DNA from: an uncultured Bacteroidota bacterium
GTDB lineage: Bacteria > Bacteroidota > Bacteroidia > Chitinophagales > Chitinophagaceae
Assembly (NCBI GenBank): GCA_903851465.1
Contig: CAINOI010000062.1
Location: forward strand, 1-64,000
Length of the DNA: 64,000 bases
Direction: 5' to 3'
Below, piece by piece: positions 9,901 to 19,801 of this stretch. Each line of letters opens with the position of its first letter. The stretch's first letter is position 1. The notes under the pieces were generated by a model, which worked only from the letters and a program-made list of their open reading frames with translations, ran no database searches and had not been told where the DNA came from. Made by a program: the position numbers and the translations under genes.

Positions 9901-11445
9901 ATGCTCGTAAAAACCAGAGGCGCCTCTTTATTTGGCACGGATGCCATTGGCATACAGGTGGAAGTCAATGTGAGTATGGGTCAAGGCTATTGTATTGTTG
10001 GACTTCCAGATATGGCGGTGAAAGAAAGTTTACACCGAACAGAAATTGCGATCAAGGCCAACGGATTTCAAATGCCGAGAACAAAATTGGTCATCAACTT
10101 AGCACCAGCTGATATCAAAAAAACGGGTCCGGCTTTTGATCTCCCCATTGCCATTGGTATCCTTGCCGCATCGGACCAAATTGTCAATTCAAAAGTATTA
10201 ACAGACTACTTAATGATGGGTGAACTTAGTTTAAATGGCGCACTTCAGCCAATTAAGGGAGTGCTTGCTATGGCCATCTATGCTAAAGAAGCTGGATTAG
10301 AAGGATTGATTATTCCAACAACAAACGCAGCTGAGGCATCCCTCATTGAAGGGCTTAAAGTATATGGATTTGACCACCTCAACCAAGTCACTCAATTTTG
10401 CAACGATCCAGCATCCTTTCATCCTTTTCAACAAAAAGATGCAGACCAAGAGACAACTCCAATCAATTACCCCGTAGACTTTGCTTTTATCAAGGGACAG
10501 TTTCAAGCAAAAAGAGCAATCGAAATAGCAGCTGCAGGAGGACATAATTTAATCATGGTTGGGCCACCAGGGGCCGGTAAAACATTGCTTGCAAAAACAA
10601 GTATAAGCATCCTGCCTGAAATGAGCCATGCGGAAATGCTAGAAACTAGTAAAGTGTATAGCTTAACAGGTAAACTATCAGCTAAGTCTGGACTGATGCA
10701 TACGCGTCCGTTTAGAAATCCACATCATTCCTTATCAGCTATTGCATTGGTGGGTGGCGGATCCATACCTCAACCAGGTGAAATATCTATGGCACATAAT
10801 GGTGTGTTATTTTTAGATGAGTTACCAGAATTTAGTAGAGCTGCAATCGAAATTTTACGCCAACCCATGGAGGCAGGATTTGTTAGTATCTCAAGATCTA
10901 GGCAAACTGTTGCGTTTCCTTGTAGATTTATGCTTTTTGCCTCGATGAATCCTTGCCCTTGTGGTTACTTTAATCATCCACAAAAAGCCTGCTCTTGTAG
11001 TCCTAATAGTGTAAGAAAATACCTACATAAAATTTCAGGGCCACTGTTAGACCGGATTGATTTACAAATTGAGGTTGTCCCTGTAAGTTATGAAGCACTC
11101 ACAACCCATACCATTATAGAAAATTCATTCACCATTCGTAACAGGGTGCAAATTGCTAGAGGGATACAATTGGAACGCTTTAAACAGCGACCAGGTATCA
11201 ATACAAATGCCCAAATGCAATCTTTAGACTTAAAAGAATGGGCACAATTAGATGAAGCATCCGCAAAATTATTGAAAATAGCCATGGAGCAATTCCACCT
11301 GAGTGCAAGAGCCTATGATAGAATCATTAAAGTAGCAAGAACAATAGCAGATTTAGAGGGGTCAAAAGACATTCAAAATCAGCATATTAGTGAATCTATT
11401 CAATACAGGATGCTCGACAAAACCGCATGGGGTCAGTCCTATTAA
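9901..11445 (+). CDS. YifB/ComM-family Mg-chelatase-like AAA+ ATPase
   Basis: GIQVEVNVSMGQGYCIVGLPD, MVGPPGAGKTLLAK, RPFRNPHHSLSAIALVGGG, FASMNPCPCGYF. Confidence 0.94.
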   Translation: MLVKTRGASLFGTDAIGIQVEVNVSMGQGYCIVGLPDMAVKESLHRTEIAIKANGFQMPRTKLVINLAPADIKKTGPAFDLPIAIGILAASDQIVNSKVLTDYLMMGELSLNGALQPIKGVLAMAIYAKEAGLEGLIIPTTNAAEASLIEGLKVYGFDHLNQVTQFCNDPASFHPFQQKDADQETTPINYPVDFAFIKGQFQAKRAIEIAAAGGHNLIMVGPPGAGKTLLAKTSISILPEMSHAEMLETSKVYSLTGKLSAKSGLMHTRPFRNPHHSLSAIALVGGGSIPQPGEISMAHNGVLFLDELPEFSRAAIEILRQPMEAGFVSISRSRQTVAFPCRFMLFASMNPCPCGYFNHPQKACSCSPNSVRKYLHKISGPLLDRIDLQIEVVPVSYEALTTHTIIENSFTIRNRVQIARGIQLERFKQRPGINTNAQMQSLDLKEWAQLDEASAKLLKIAMEQFHLSARAYDRIIKVARTIADLEGSKDIQNQHISESIQYRMLDKTAWGQSY

Positions 11446-11452
11446 TATGTGC

Positions 11453-11818
11453 TTAATATTGGCCAGTGGTCAGCATCACTAAAGTACATGCTTCTATCGT
11501 AGTTATATTGGCGGCATGTGCTAATTCCACTAAAACTGGATTTTCAGTTCCCGGATTGAAAATGATTCGCGCAGGTTTTAGCGCAATAATCTGATCATAA
11601 TATTCGGCTTGTGCAGCTGGACCTAAATATAAAGTCAAACTAGCGATGGATCCAGGACTAGGCCAGTCTTGCAGAATCGATAAAGATTGGATCATGCCTT
11701 TTTTAATACCATATGGATAGACTGCATGTCCTTTTTCTAACAACATAACAGTAGCCATATAACTGTATCTTTCTGGATTGGGCGATGCCCCTAAAACCAT
11801 GGTAACACTTGTTTGCAT
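11453..11818 (-). CDS. CoA-binding (Rossmann) domain protein
   Basis: LGASPNPERYSYMATVMLLEKGHAVYPYGIKKG...NPGTENPVLVELA matches the CoA_binding_2 pattern. Confidence 0.82.
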   Translation of the reverse strand: MQTSVTMVLGASPNPERYSYMATVMLLEKGHAVYPYGIKKGMIQSLSILQDWPSPGSIASLTLYLGPAAQAEYYDQIIALKPARIIFNPGTENPVLVELAHAANITTIEACTLVMLTTGQY

Positions 11819-11918
11819 AAAACAAATCTATTATTAAAAATTTAAACTGTTTTTATTTTGTTACAATAAAAGAATGTAATTTTATAAAAATAAACAATCC
11901 TTAAAAAAACATAAGATT

Positions 11919-12326
11919 ATGGCAAGCAAGAAAAAAGCAAAAGCAAAAAAAGTAGTCGCTAAGAAAGCAACTGCTAAAAAAGCAACCCCAGCTAAAAAGA
12001 AGACAGCTCCTAAAAAAGCAGTGGCAAAAAAAGCAGTAGCAAAGAAGGCACCTGCTAAAAAGAAAGTAGTAGCGAAAAAGGCGGTAGCGAAAAAAGCACC
12101 TGCTAAAAAAGTAGCTCCTAAAAAAGCAGTAGCAAAGAAGGCACCTGCTAAAAAAGTTGTTGCAAAAAAAGCAGTAGCGAAAAAAGCAGTAGCAAAGAAG
12201 GCACCTGCTAAAAAGAAGACTGCTCCTAAGAAAGTGGCAGCTCCAACTGTAGCACCTGTGGTTGCACCGGTTGTTTCACCTACACTTTTCGAAACGCCAG
12301 GTACTGATAACACTCCAACAGCTTAA
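11919..12326 (+). CDS. Lysine/alanine-rich histone H1-like DNA-binding protein
   Basis: [28 protein letters not shown]...([10 protein letters not shown])n, Hc1/H1 C-tail-like composition; acidic/Pro C-terminus. Confidence 0.8.
   Translation: MASKKKAKAKKVVAKKATAKKATPAKKKTAPKKAVAKKAVAKKAPAKKKVVAKKAVAKKAPAKKVAPKKAVAKKAPAKKVVAKKAVAKKAVAKKAPAKKKTAPKKVAAPTVAPVVAPVVSPTLFETPGTDNTPTA
12024..12220 (+). repeat. Internal near-exact DNA repeats (unit aaaaagcagtagcaaagaaggcacctgctaaaaa)
   Basis: The 30-nt block aaaaagcagtagcaaagaaggcacctgcta is present at 12121 and 12181 (60-nt offset) and again near 12030-12058. Confidence 0.85.
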
Positions 12327-12343
12327 TTAAAATAGCTTATTAT

Positions 12344-12369
12344 AAATCCCGCTTTATGCGGGATTTTTT
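12344..12369 (+). terminator. Intrinsic terminator after the H1-like gene
   Basis: aaatcccgc-tttat-gcgggattt followed by T-tract. Confidence 0.85.
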
Positions 12370-12392
12370 ATGTCAACAAAAAATAAATACAT

Positions 12393-14816
12393 ATGCGCAA
12401 GATTCTTGTATTGCTAGCTATTCCATTTTTTGGTTTTTCTCAAATTGGAACCATTGCCGAGAAAACAAAAAATATGGAATTGAAAAAAGGGTTTTATGAT
12501 TTTTATTGGGACAATGCAAATGGAAAAATTTATCTAGTTGTAGATAAATTAAATACGCCATTTTTGTATGTCAATTCATTGCCTGCTGGCTTAGGATCCA
12601 ATGATATTGGGCTTGACAGAGGTCAATTAGGCGATTCAAGAATTGTCTACTTTAACAGAGTGGGTAAAAAATTATTCTTAACACAGCCTAATTTAGACTA
12701 TAGAGCTGTTACCAATGACAAAAGAGAACAAAAAGCAGTTGAACAATCTTTTGCGCAATCTATCTTATTTAATTTTACAATCGAAGCCGAGGAAGTAAAT
12801 GCAACTGATCCATCGATGAATAAAATTTTAATTGATGCGACTAGCTTCTTTTTAAGAGATGCACACGGCGTGGTAGATAAAATCAAGCGCGCAAGACAAG
12901 GTACCTATTCTATTAACGAAAATAGATCTGCTATTTATATTCAAAACACAAAGAACTTTCCTAAAAATGCAGAGTTCGAAGCGACTGTGACATTTGTTGG
13001 AGGATCAGACGCTGGAAGATTGGTGCAATCAGTCACGCCCTCTCCAGAAGCAATTACAGTTAGAATGCATCATAGTTTTGTAGAATTACCAGACAACAAT
13101 TACACAGCAAGAAAATATGATATTAGAAGTGGCTTTTTTGGCACGAGTTATTTTGATTACAGTTCAGACATAAGCGAACCAATTCAACAAATGGTAATCA
13201 ATAGACATCGTTTACAAAAAAAAGATCCTAACGCCGCTATCAGTGAAGCTGTTAAACCAATCATTTATTATTTAGACAATGGTACGCCTGAACCAATTCG
13301 TTCTGCATTATTAGAAGGTGGAAGATGGTGGAACCAAGCTTTTGAAGCAGCTGGATATAAAAATGCATTTCAATTGTATATCCTTCCAGACTCTGCAGAT
13401 CCAATGGATATTCGTTACAATATGATCAATTGGGTACATCGTTCTACAAGAGGATGGAGTTATGGGGCTTCTGTGGTAGACCCTAGAACCGGGGAAATTA
13501 TTAAAGGTCAAGTGTCACTAGGTTCTTTAAGAGTAAGACAAGATTATTTAATTTTTGCAGCTTTGCTATCACCGTATATAACAGGAAAGCCTGTTTCAGA
13601 GGAAATGCGCAAGGCAGCAATTCACAGGTTAAGACAACTTTCGGCACATGAAATTGGACATACATTAGGTTTACAACACAATTATGCTTCTAGCTTCAAC
13701 GACAGGGCTTCGGTGATGGACTATCCGCATCCTAATATTTTTGTAAATGAAAAAGGCGCTTTGGATTTCTCTAAAATTTATACAGACGAAATTGGTCTTT
13801 GGGATAAACGCGCCATCACTTTTGGTTACCAAGATTTTCCAAAAAGTACCAATGAAGCATCTGCATTGAATCAATTATTAGAAGAGAATTCAAAAAATGG
13901 ATTGCAATTTATTGCCGATGCAGACGCAAGAGCAGCAGGCGGTATGCATCCTAATGCGCATTTATGGGACAACCAACCTGATGCAGTAGATGGCTTATTA
14001 CAAACTTTTGCTGTTCGTACTAAAGCAATGCAACAATTTGGCGAGGATGCGGTGAAAGTAGGTACACCGTTGGCACAACTAGAAGACTACCTTGTACCAG
14101 TATACAATTACCATCGATATCAATATGAAGCAGTTACAAAATTAATTGGTGGTGTGAATTACCAATATAGTGTTAGAGGAGACAAAAATCAAATTCAACC
14201 TACTATTCTAAATAATGCTTTACAACAAAAAGCTTTGAATGCTGCTTTGTCTTGTTTAAGCCCAAGCTTCTTAGCTATTCCTGAAAACATTTTACAACTG
14301 ATTCCTCCAAGACCGCCAATGTACTATGGCGTAGGAGAATTATTTACAAAAAGAACTGGATTAAGTTTTGATGCTTTGTCTCCATCAGAAGCCTTGGTAG
14401 ATTTTGAATTGTCTTTCTTATTCAATGCAGAAAGAGCCAATCGATTAGTACAAAATAAGGCAAGAGCAGGCAGTATGGGATGGGACAATGTACTTGATGC
14501 AATATTAGATAAGACATGGTATGCGCCAGCTGTATCTGGCTTAGCGGGTTCTATTCAATTACAAACACAACAACAAACTTTAAGCTGGTTGATTGGCATG
14601 AGTCAAAGTAGCGATGCCAATTTTGAAGTAAAAAGTATTTGTGCAAATAGATTGAATAAATTGAAATCAAAATTAACCAGTCTATCCATCAGTAATCCTA
14701 AACTAGCAGGGCATTATCAATATGCAATTAGCAGAATCGATGATCCTGAAGATATCATCCTTCCTAAACCTGTAGTCATTCCTCCAGGTGCACCAATTGG
14801 ATGCGATTTAAATTAA
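12393..14816 (+). CDS. Secreted zinc-dependent metalloprotease (DUF5117/DUF5118-type)
   Basis: Signal peptide; HEIGHTLGLQHNYASSFNDRASVMDYP extended zincin motif with Met-turn-like VMDYP. Confidence 0.88.
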   Translation: MRKILVLLAIPFFGFSQIGTIAEKTKNMELKKGFYDFYWDNANGKIYLVVDKLNTPFLYVNSLPAGLGSNDIGLDRGQLGDSRIVYFNRVGKKLFLTQPNLDYRAVTNDKREQKAVEQSFAQSILFNFTIEAEEVNATDPSMNKILIDATSFFLRDAHGVVDKIKRARQGTYSINENRSAIYIQNTKNFPKNAEFEATVTFVGGSDAGRLVQSVTPSPEAITVRMHHSFVELPDNNYTARKYDIRSGFFGTSYFDYSSDISEPIQQMVINRHRLQKKDPNAAISEAVKPIIYYLDNGTPEPIRSALLEGGRWWNQAFEAAGYKNAFQLYILPDSADPMDIRYNMINWVHRSTRGWSYGASVVDPRTGEIIKGQVSLGSLRVRQDYLIFAALLSPYITGKPVSEEMRKAAIHRLRQLSAHEIGHTLGLQHNYASSFNDRASVMDYPHPNIFVNEKGALDFSKIYTDEIGLWDKRAITFGYQDFPKSTNEASALNQLLEENSKNGLQFIADADARAAGGMHPNAHLWDNQPDAVDGLLQTFAVRTKAMQQFGEDAVKVGTPLAQLEDYLVPVYNYHRYQYEAVTKLIGGVNYQYSVRGDKNQIQPTILNNALQQKALNAALSCLSPSFLAIPENILQLIPPRPPMYYGVGELFTKRTGLSFDALSPSEALVDFELSFLFNAERANRLVQNKARAGSMGWDNVLDAILDKTWYAPAVSGLAGSIQLQTQQQTLSWLIGMSQSSDANFEVKSICANRLNKLKSKLTSLSISNPKLAGHYQYAISRIDDPEDIILPKPVVIPPGAPIGCDLN

Positions 14817-14825
14817 TAAAAAAAA

Positions 14826-14853
14826 TCGAGGGACTCGTTTATGGGTCCCTCGA
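14826..14853 (-). terminator. Terminator hairpin
   Basis: tcgagggac...gtccctcga; A-tract on its left gives a U-tract on the minus strand. Confidence 0.65.
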
Positions 14854-14873
14854 AAAAATCATTATAGTAAAAT

Positions 14874-14907
14874 AAAAAAGCGCTTAAATTTTCTTAAGCG
14901 CTTTTTT
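14874..14907. terminator. Bidirectional intrinsic terminator between convergent genes
   Basis: aaaaaagcgcttaa-attttc-ttaagcgctttttt, perfect 14-bp arms. Confidence 0.85.
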
Positions 14908-14908
14908 A

Positions 14909-16546
14909 TTACGCTAACATTCTCAGTGGTTCTTCTAATAAGCTCTTAAGTGTTTGTAAGAAAGCAGATCCTGTTGCACCATCCACTACTCTGTGGTCAC
15001 AACTTAAAGTTACATTCATCACATTACCTGGTACAATTTGACCATTTTGAACAACTGGCTCTTGTGCAATACCTCCTACTGCTAGGATACAAGCATCTGG
15101 TGGGTTAATGATTGCAGTGAATGAATCTATTCCAAACATACCTAAATTAGAAATGGTAAATGTACTTCCTTCCCAATCTGCTGGTTGTAACTTTTTATCT
15201 TTTGCTTTTTTAGCAAACTCTTTTACAGATCCGCTGATTTGAGTCAATGATAATCCGTCAGCAAATCTTAAAACAGGCACCAATAAACCTTCGTCTACTG
15301 CTACTGCAATACCAATATTTACATGATGGTTTTCTCTGATAAAATCTCCCATCCAACTGCTATTTACTTTTGGATGTTGTTTTAATGACAATGCTGTTGC
15401 TTTCACAATCATATCATTGAAACTAATCTTTGCAGTGGCAGTTTCATTCAATAAGGCACGTGCTTTAATTGCCGCGTCCATATTGATTTTCATTGTTAAG
15501 TAAAAATGTGGCGCTGTGAATAAACTTTCACTTAAACGCTTCGCGATTACTTTGCGCATTTGAGATACTGGCGTATCTACAAAACTTACAGTTCCAGCAG
15601 GCGCTAAAGCCAGCATATTAGATGCATTGCTAGATGACTGAGCTGTTGAAGCAGCAGCACCTGGCGTATAATTTTCTAAATCTGTTCTGGTAATTCTTCC
15701 ATGCTCTCCTGTGCCTTTCACAAATTTTAAATCAAAGCCTTTTTCCTTTGCAATTTTTTTCGCTAAAGGAGAAGCAAAGATTCTTCCTTCATTTACGACC
15801 TCTGTTGAAGAAGGGGTCACTGAAGTTGAAGCTGCAGGTGCAGATGCTGTTTGTGCAGCAGGCGCTGGTGTTGCTGCGACAGTTGTTGCTGCAGCTCCGC
15901 CTTTTATTGCGGCAACAATTGGTGCAATTTCCAAACCTTGTTGTCCAATGATACAAAGTAAATCATTCACTAAAATCTTTTCACCTGCCTTAGCACCTTG
16001 GTATAATAAAATTCCATCTTTATAAGATTCCAATTCCATCGTTGCCTTGTCGGTTTCGATATCTGCTAATACTTCTCCTTTTTTAACGGTATCTCCAATT
16101 TGCTTATGCCATCCTGCAATCACCCCTTCAGTCATGGTATCGCTCAATCGCGGCATCAATACCACTTCTTCCATTGCTGAAACATCTACAGCAGCCGTCG
16201 TGGATGCAGGAGCTGTTGCCGGTGTTGCTGATGCAACTAATGCTTCAACCGGAGCTGATGCATTTCCTCCACCTGTGTTTTGTGCAATTAAAGCAGTCAC
16301 ATCTTCACCTGCTTTTCCAAAAATGGCCAATAAATCGTTTACTTGTAATTTGCCACCACGAGGTGTGCCTATATGTAATAAAACACCATCTTGATAGCTT
16401 TCCAATTCCATGGTTGCCTTATCCGTTTCTATTTCGGCTAATAAATCACCTTTTTTTACGGTATCCCCCACATTCTTGTGCCATGCCGCAACAACACCTT
16501 CAGTCATGGTGTCACTTAAACGGGGCATTAATATTACTTCTGCCAT
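14909..16546 (-). CDS. aceF: Pyruvate dehydrogenase complex E2 with two tandem lipoyl domains
   Basis: Two copies of (V)LMPRLSDTMTEGV...ETDKATMELESY, E3-binding domain IFASPLAKKIAKEKGFDL, catalytic SCDHRVVDGATGSAFLQTLK. Confidence 0.93.
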   Translation of the reverse strand: MAEVILMPRLSDTMTEGVVAAWHKNVGDTVKKGDLLAEIETDKATMELESYQDGVLLHIGTPRGGKLQVNDLLAIFGKAGEDVTALIAQNTGGGNASAPVEALVASATPATAPASTTAAVDVSAMEEVVLMPRLSDTMTEGVIAGWHKQIGDTVKKGEVLADIETDKATMELESYKDGILLYQGAKAGEKILVNDLLCIIGQQGLEIAPIVAAIKGGAAATTVAATPAPAAQTASAPAASTSVTPSSTEVVNEGRIFASPLAKKIAKEKGFDLKFVKGTGEHGRITRTDLENYTPGAAASTAQSSSNASNMLALAPAGTVSFVDTPVSQMRKVIAKRLSESLFTAPHFYLTMKINMDAAIKARALLNETATAKISFNDMIVKATALSLKQHPKVNSSWMGDFIRENHHVNIGIAVAVDEGLLVPVLRFADGLSLTQISGSVKEFAKKAKDKKLQPADWEGSTFTISNLGMFGIDSFTAIINPPDACILAVGGIAQEPVVQNGQIVPGNVMNVTLSCDHRVVDGATGSAFLQTLKSLLEEPLRMLA

Positions 16547-16672
16547 AGGTAAAAAGCTAATTTGTAATTGAGTGGTGAAATTACGCTAAAAATGTATTTT
16601 TTCCCACCGAATTAGGCAATTTTATAGCAAATAAGGTCAAATAAAGCCAGATAAAAGAAATTCTTAGATGGC

Positions 16673-18124
16673 TCACTGACCTTGTGCTAAGCTATACGCT
16701 TTTTTGTCACCCCACATGTTCAATATTTCAATTGAACTAATTGTAAAATCTTTAGATAGCGCACTATATAAATTCAAGATATCTGCTTGGGTAAGTGGAC
16801 TAGCTGCATCTGTTTCGAATCTAAGACGGAATTGGTTCACTAGATTGGTGAAAACAGAACCTGTTGGCCAAACCTGTGTACCTCTATTGGAAATAGTCAC
16901 CAATTTTAATTGATCTTTTTCATGCATTATAGCAAGTGCAGCCAACTCATTTGGTTGTAATGTGCTTTCAATAAAGAAATCTGCTCCTAAAATTTTATGA
17001 GGTTCATTTTTTGAACTTAACAACATTGGATTTTTTGAGATTGCACTATTGGTAGGCACAAAATCAAAGTCTTTTAAACTTGGTCTTGGATGATGTGATG
17101 GTTGTTTACCAAAATTGTCTATGATCGCTTTTGCAAAAACAGTTGTATTCACAGAGGGGATGGACTTATCTCCAAAATCACCAGTATGTATGCCCGACTC
17201 CAAAGTAAACAATAATGCATTTTCAATCATCACTGCTTTTTCCATCATCCCCAAATGGCGCAACATATTCAATCCGCTTAATAATAATGAAGTAGGATTC
17301 GCAATATTTTTACCTGCAATATCTGGTGCAGTACCATGAACTGCTTCGAAAATTGAAATATGATCGCCAATATTTGAAGATGGCGCAAATCCAAGCCCAC
17401 CAACCAATCCAGCGCACAGGTCACTCACAATATCACCTTGTAAATTTGTTAAAACAATCACATCAAATAAGTCTGGACGACTTACCAATTTCATACATAA
17501 ATCATCTACAATTACATCGTCTGCTTTTAAATTTGGATATTCTTTTGCAATCTCATTAAATACTTCTAAGAATAAACCATCCGTTAATTTCATGATATTG
17601 GCCTTGTGTCCACATGTAATTCTTTTTGCACCTTTCTTTTGTGCCATTTCAAATGCATAACGAATCACTTGTTCACTTCCGCCTCTGGTAATAAATCTTC
17701 TTGCAATCGCTACATCTTGTGTTAACATGTGCTCAATGCCTCCATAAGTATCCTCAATATTTTCGCGTACAATGGTTAAATCAATATTGATACCCGCTTT
17801 ACTAAAAACCGTATCTACCCCGCTTAAGGTTTGAAATTTTCTGTCGTTCGCGTAGGTGTTCCATGTTTTTCTCGCAGTCACATTCACACTCTTTACGCCC
17901 TTCCCCTTTGGCGTTTCCATTGGACCTTTAAAAAGGACGCCCAATTGTTCAATCGCATCCTTGGCTTCTGGCGTCATCCCATTGCTAAAACCTTTGTCAA
18001 ATACCCATTTACCCATGTCTACATATTGGTATTCCAACGGCAATTTAGCAGCATCGAATATGCCAATAACAGCTTCCATAATTTCTGGACCGATTCCGTC
18101 ACCTTTAGCTACAGCTATCTTCAT
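16673..18124 (-). CDS. icd: NADP-dependent isocitrate dehydrogenase (long form with C-terminal extension)
   Basis: MKIAVAKGDGIGPEIMEAV, TIVRENIEDTYGGIEH, TNLQGDIVSDLCAGLVGGLGFAPS, FEAVHGTAPDIAGK; 483 aa. Confidence 0.85.
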   Translation of the reverse strand: MKIAVAKGDGIGPEIMEAVIGIFDAAKLPLEYQYVDMGKWVFDKGFSNGMTPEAKDAIEQLGVLFKGPMETPKGKGVKSVNVTARKTWNTYANDRKFQTLSGVDTVFSKAGINIDLTIVRENIEDTYGGIEHMLTQDVAIARRFITRGGSEQVIRYAFEMAQKKGAKRITCGHKANIMKLTDGLFLEVFNEIAKEYPNLKADDVIVDDLCMKLVSRPDLFDVIVLTNLQGDIVSDLCAGLVGGLGFAPSSNIGDHISIFEAVHGTAPDIAGKNIANPTSLLLSGLNMLRHLGMMEKAVMIENALLFTLESGIHTGDFGDKSIPSVNTTVFAKAIIDNFGKQPSHHPRPSLKDFDFVPTNSAISKNPMLLSSKNEPHKILGADFFIESTLQPNELAALAIMHEKDQLKLVTISNRGTQVWPTGSVFTNLVNQFRLRFETDAASPLTQADILNLYSALSKDFTISSIEILNMWGDKKAYSLAQGQ

Positions 18125-18182
18125 TTTAGTCAGTTTTATTGGTAAAAGGGATGTTTGTAAATACGATTTGCAAACGATGCCG

Positions 18183-18190
18183 CAAAGTTA
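18183..18190 (-). promoter_or_regulatory. Putative -7 element TAACTTTG upstream of icd
   Basis: Exact TAnnTTTG match on the minus strand, 58 nt from the start codon. Confidence 0.35.
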
Positions 18191-18305
18191 GGTGAGTTCC
18201 TGCTGCTTTAAAAAAAATAGCCCCTTTTTTTAGGCAAGCTGAGTAAAATATTTCCTAATTTTATCCCGCAGTATACTCTGCAAGTTACTTTTGATCAGAT
18301 TGGTC

Positions 18306-18692
18306 ATGATTTCTACAATTTCAGAAGGAATAGAAGTAAGTGTTGAAACCTTTTACCAAAAAGATTACAGCAACCCTTTACAGCAAGATTTTATGTTTGC
18401 TTATCGCATTACTATCGAAAACCATAATTCATTTCCAGTAAAACTACTGCGTAGATTCTGGGAGATATTTGATAGCAATGGAGAGCATAGAGTGGTTGAA
18501 GGCGAAGGCGTGGTAGGAGTTCAGCCATTAATTATGCCAGGTAAACAATATCAATATGTTAGTGGTTGTAATTTAAAAACTGAATTAGGTAAAATGCAGG
18601 GGTATTATAACATGGAAAATATTGAAAACAGGGAAGCGATACAAGTTAAGATTCCTGCATTCAAAATGATTGCACCGGTTAAATTAAATTAA
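18306..18692 (+). CDS. apaG: ApaG-domain protein
   Basis: GIEVSVETFYQ...FAYRITIENHNSFPVKLLRRFWEIFDSNGEHRVVEGEGVVGVQPLIMPG. ATG at 18306 preferred over TTG at 18291. Confidence 0.92.
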   Translation: MISTISEGIEVSVETFYQKDYSNPLQQDFMFAYRITIENHNSFPVKLLRRFWEIFDSNGEHRVVEGEGVVGVQPLIMPGKQYQYVSGCNLKTELGKMQGYYNMENIENREAIQVKIPAFKMIAPVKLN

Positions 18693-18735
18693 GCTGTAAG
18701 GTTAGGCTTCAATTTATTCAATTAATTTTTTAGAG

Positions 18736-19746
18736 CTAAAAATCAATTTCAGCTTGATCAAAGATCGTCTTTGCTGGTGTTTTCAATAATCGATTGAGGT
18801 CATTTTTTGAGGCATCATCTTGTTGTTTCATCCAAGATTTTACAATTTTATAGCCAATATATTTACCTACATTTCCGGGTATAGCCTCTCCAAAATAATC
18901 ATTATAAGGCGCTTCTTTTAAGATTGAAGCGGTCAAATTTGGATCCACTGAAAAAAGCCTGTTTTGGGTAGATAAAAAAGTCCATATATCTCCTTTATTT
19001 TCTTCAATGGCTTTTAACTGATTTCCTGTGTAGCCCAATAACAGTGTATCTGAAGCAGTTGGTAAACATTGGCTTAGAATGTATTGACGCTTTCCAATTT
19101 CAATCATTTGTTCAATTAACTGCTTTCCATTGATTGCAATAGGGTCATAGTCGTTCAGTATATTTTGTATAGAATGTACTACAATATATTCTGGTGCAAA
19201 CTGACGGCTAATATAGCTTGGATAGATGGTATTAATTTGTTCGGAATAATACCAGCTTGATGTAGCACCCATATACAATTGTAAGCCGATTGCAAGACCC
19301 TCTTTTGTAACTACATTTCCGTAGGTTTCTAGTGGCCCGATAAAATAAATTAATTGCTTTGGCAAACTATATGTTGGAAAGTAATAATGGAATCTTTTAA
19401 AGGCTGCTGCTATTTCAGGCGTCGATTTTTTGGATGCTTGAACTTTTTTTGTTGCTTGATAGATAGGGAGATAGGCTTTATAAAAAGCCAATATTTTTTT
19501 TGACTCCTTTTTTGAAGACAACATTAAAATTTGGCTAAAATAATCTGCTGAAAATTGAGGATATGCTTGGACTAATTTGGCTAAATCAGACTCAAAATGC
19601 AAGCTGTCCATGGCAAAAAAGGCACTATCAAATTGCATTGCTTTAATTGTTGGTGTTGCCGAGTCTACCACAGGATCTTGAGGTGCCGTATTACAGCCTA
19701 CAAGTGCAAGTAGAACCAATCCATACAATAAACGAGTTAAGCGCAT
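18736..19746 (-). CDS. gldB: GldB-like gliding-motility lipoprotein
   Basis: Lipobox LVLLALVGC; QFDSAFFAMDSLHFESDLAKLVQAYPQFSADYF; located beside nadE, as in other Bacteroidota. Confidence 0.82.
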   Translation of the reverse strand: MRLTRLLYGLVLLALVGCNTAPQDPVVDSATPTIKAMQFDSAFFAMDSLHFESDLAKLVQAYPQFSADYFSQILMLSSKKESKKILAFYKAYLPIYQATKKVQASKKSTPEIAAAFKRFHYYFPTYSLPKQLIYFIGPLETYGNVVTKEGLAIGLQLYMGATSSWYYSEQINTIYPSYISRQFAPEYIVVHSIQNILNDYDPIAINGKQLIEQMIEIGKRQYILSQCLPTASDTLLLGYTGNQLKAIEENKGDIWTFLSTQNRLFSVDPNLTASILKEAPYNDYFGEAIPGNVGKYIGYKIVKSWMKQQDDASKNDLNRLLKTPAKTIFDQAEIDF

Positions 19747-19749
19747 CCT

Positions 19750-19757
19750 CGAAAGTA
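19750..19757 (-). promoter_or_regulatory. Putative -7 element TACTTTCG, 3 nt upstream of gldB ATG
   Basis: Minus strand reads TACTTTCG-AGG-ATG. Confidence 0.4.
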
Positions 19758-19789
19758 CAAAAAAAGCGAGGTTATTTCTTTTAAAAACC

Positions 19790-19797
19790 GACCTTTG
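19790..19797 (+). promoter_or_regulatory. Putative -7-like element GACCTTTG, 4 nt upstream of nadE ATG
   Basis: GACCTTTG-gtac-ATG; one mismatch to TAnnTTTG. Confidence 0.35.
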
Positions 19798-19801
19798 GTA
19801 C

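Noticed and set aside
12024-12220. Regular repeats resembling a CRISPR array
   Set aside because: Repeats are in-frame [12 protein letters not shown] coding units without unique spacers, and no cas genes are present.
11882-12313. 143-aa minus-strand ORF ([12 protein letters not shown]...) opposite the H1-like gene
   Set aside because: Shadow ORF produced by the low-complexity Lys/Ala codons on the plus strand; no independent start context or family resemblance.
16047-16520. Long near-direct DNA repeat within aceF
   Set aside because: Explained by the tandem lipoyl domains normal for E2 proteins.
15711-16548. Plus-strand ORFs of 67-124 aa opposite aceF
   Set aside because: Antisense to Ala/Pro linkers and lipoyl domains of a clear E2 protein; composition is an artefact.
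18125-18290. Intergenic gap screened for tRNA or riboswitch
   Set aside because: No cloverleaf or recognised riboswitch core; only a putative promoter for icd.
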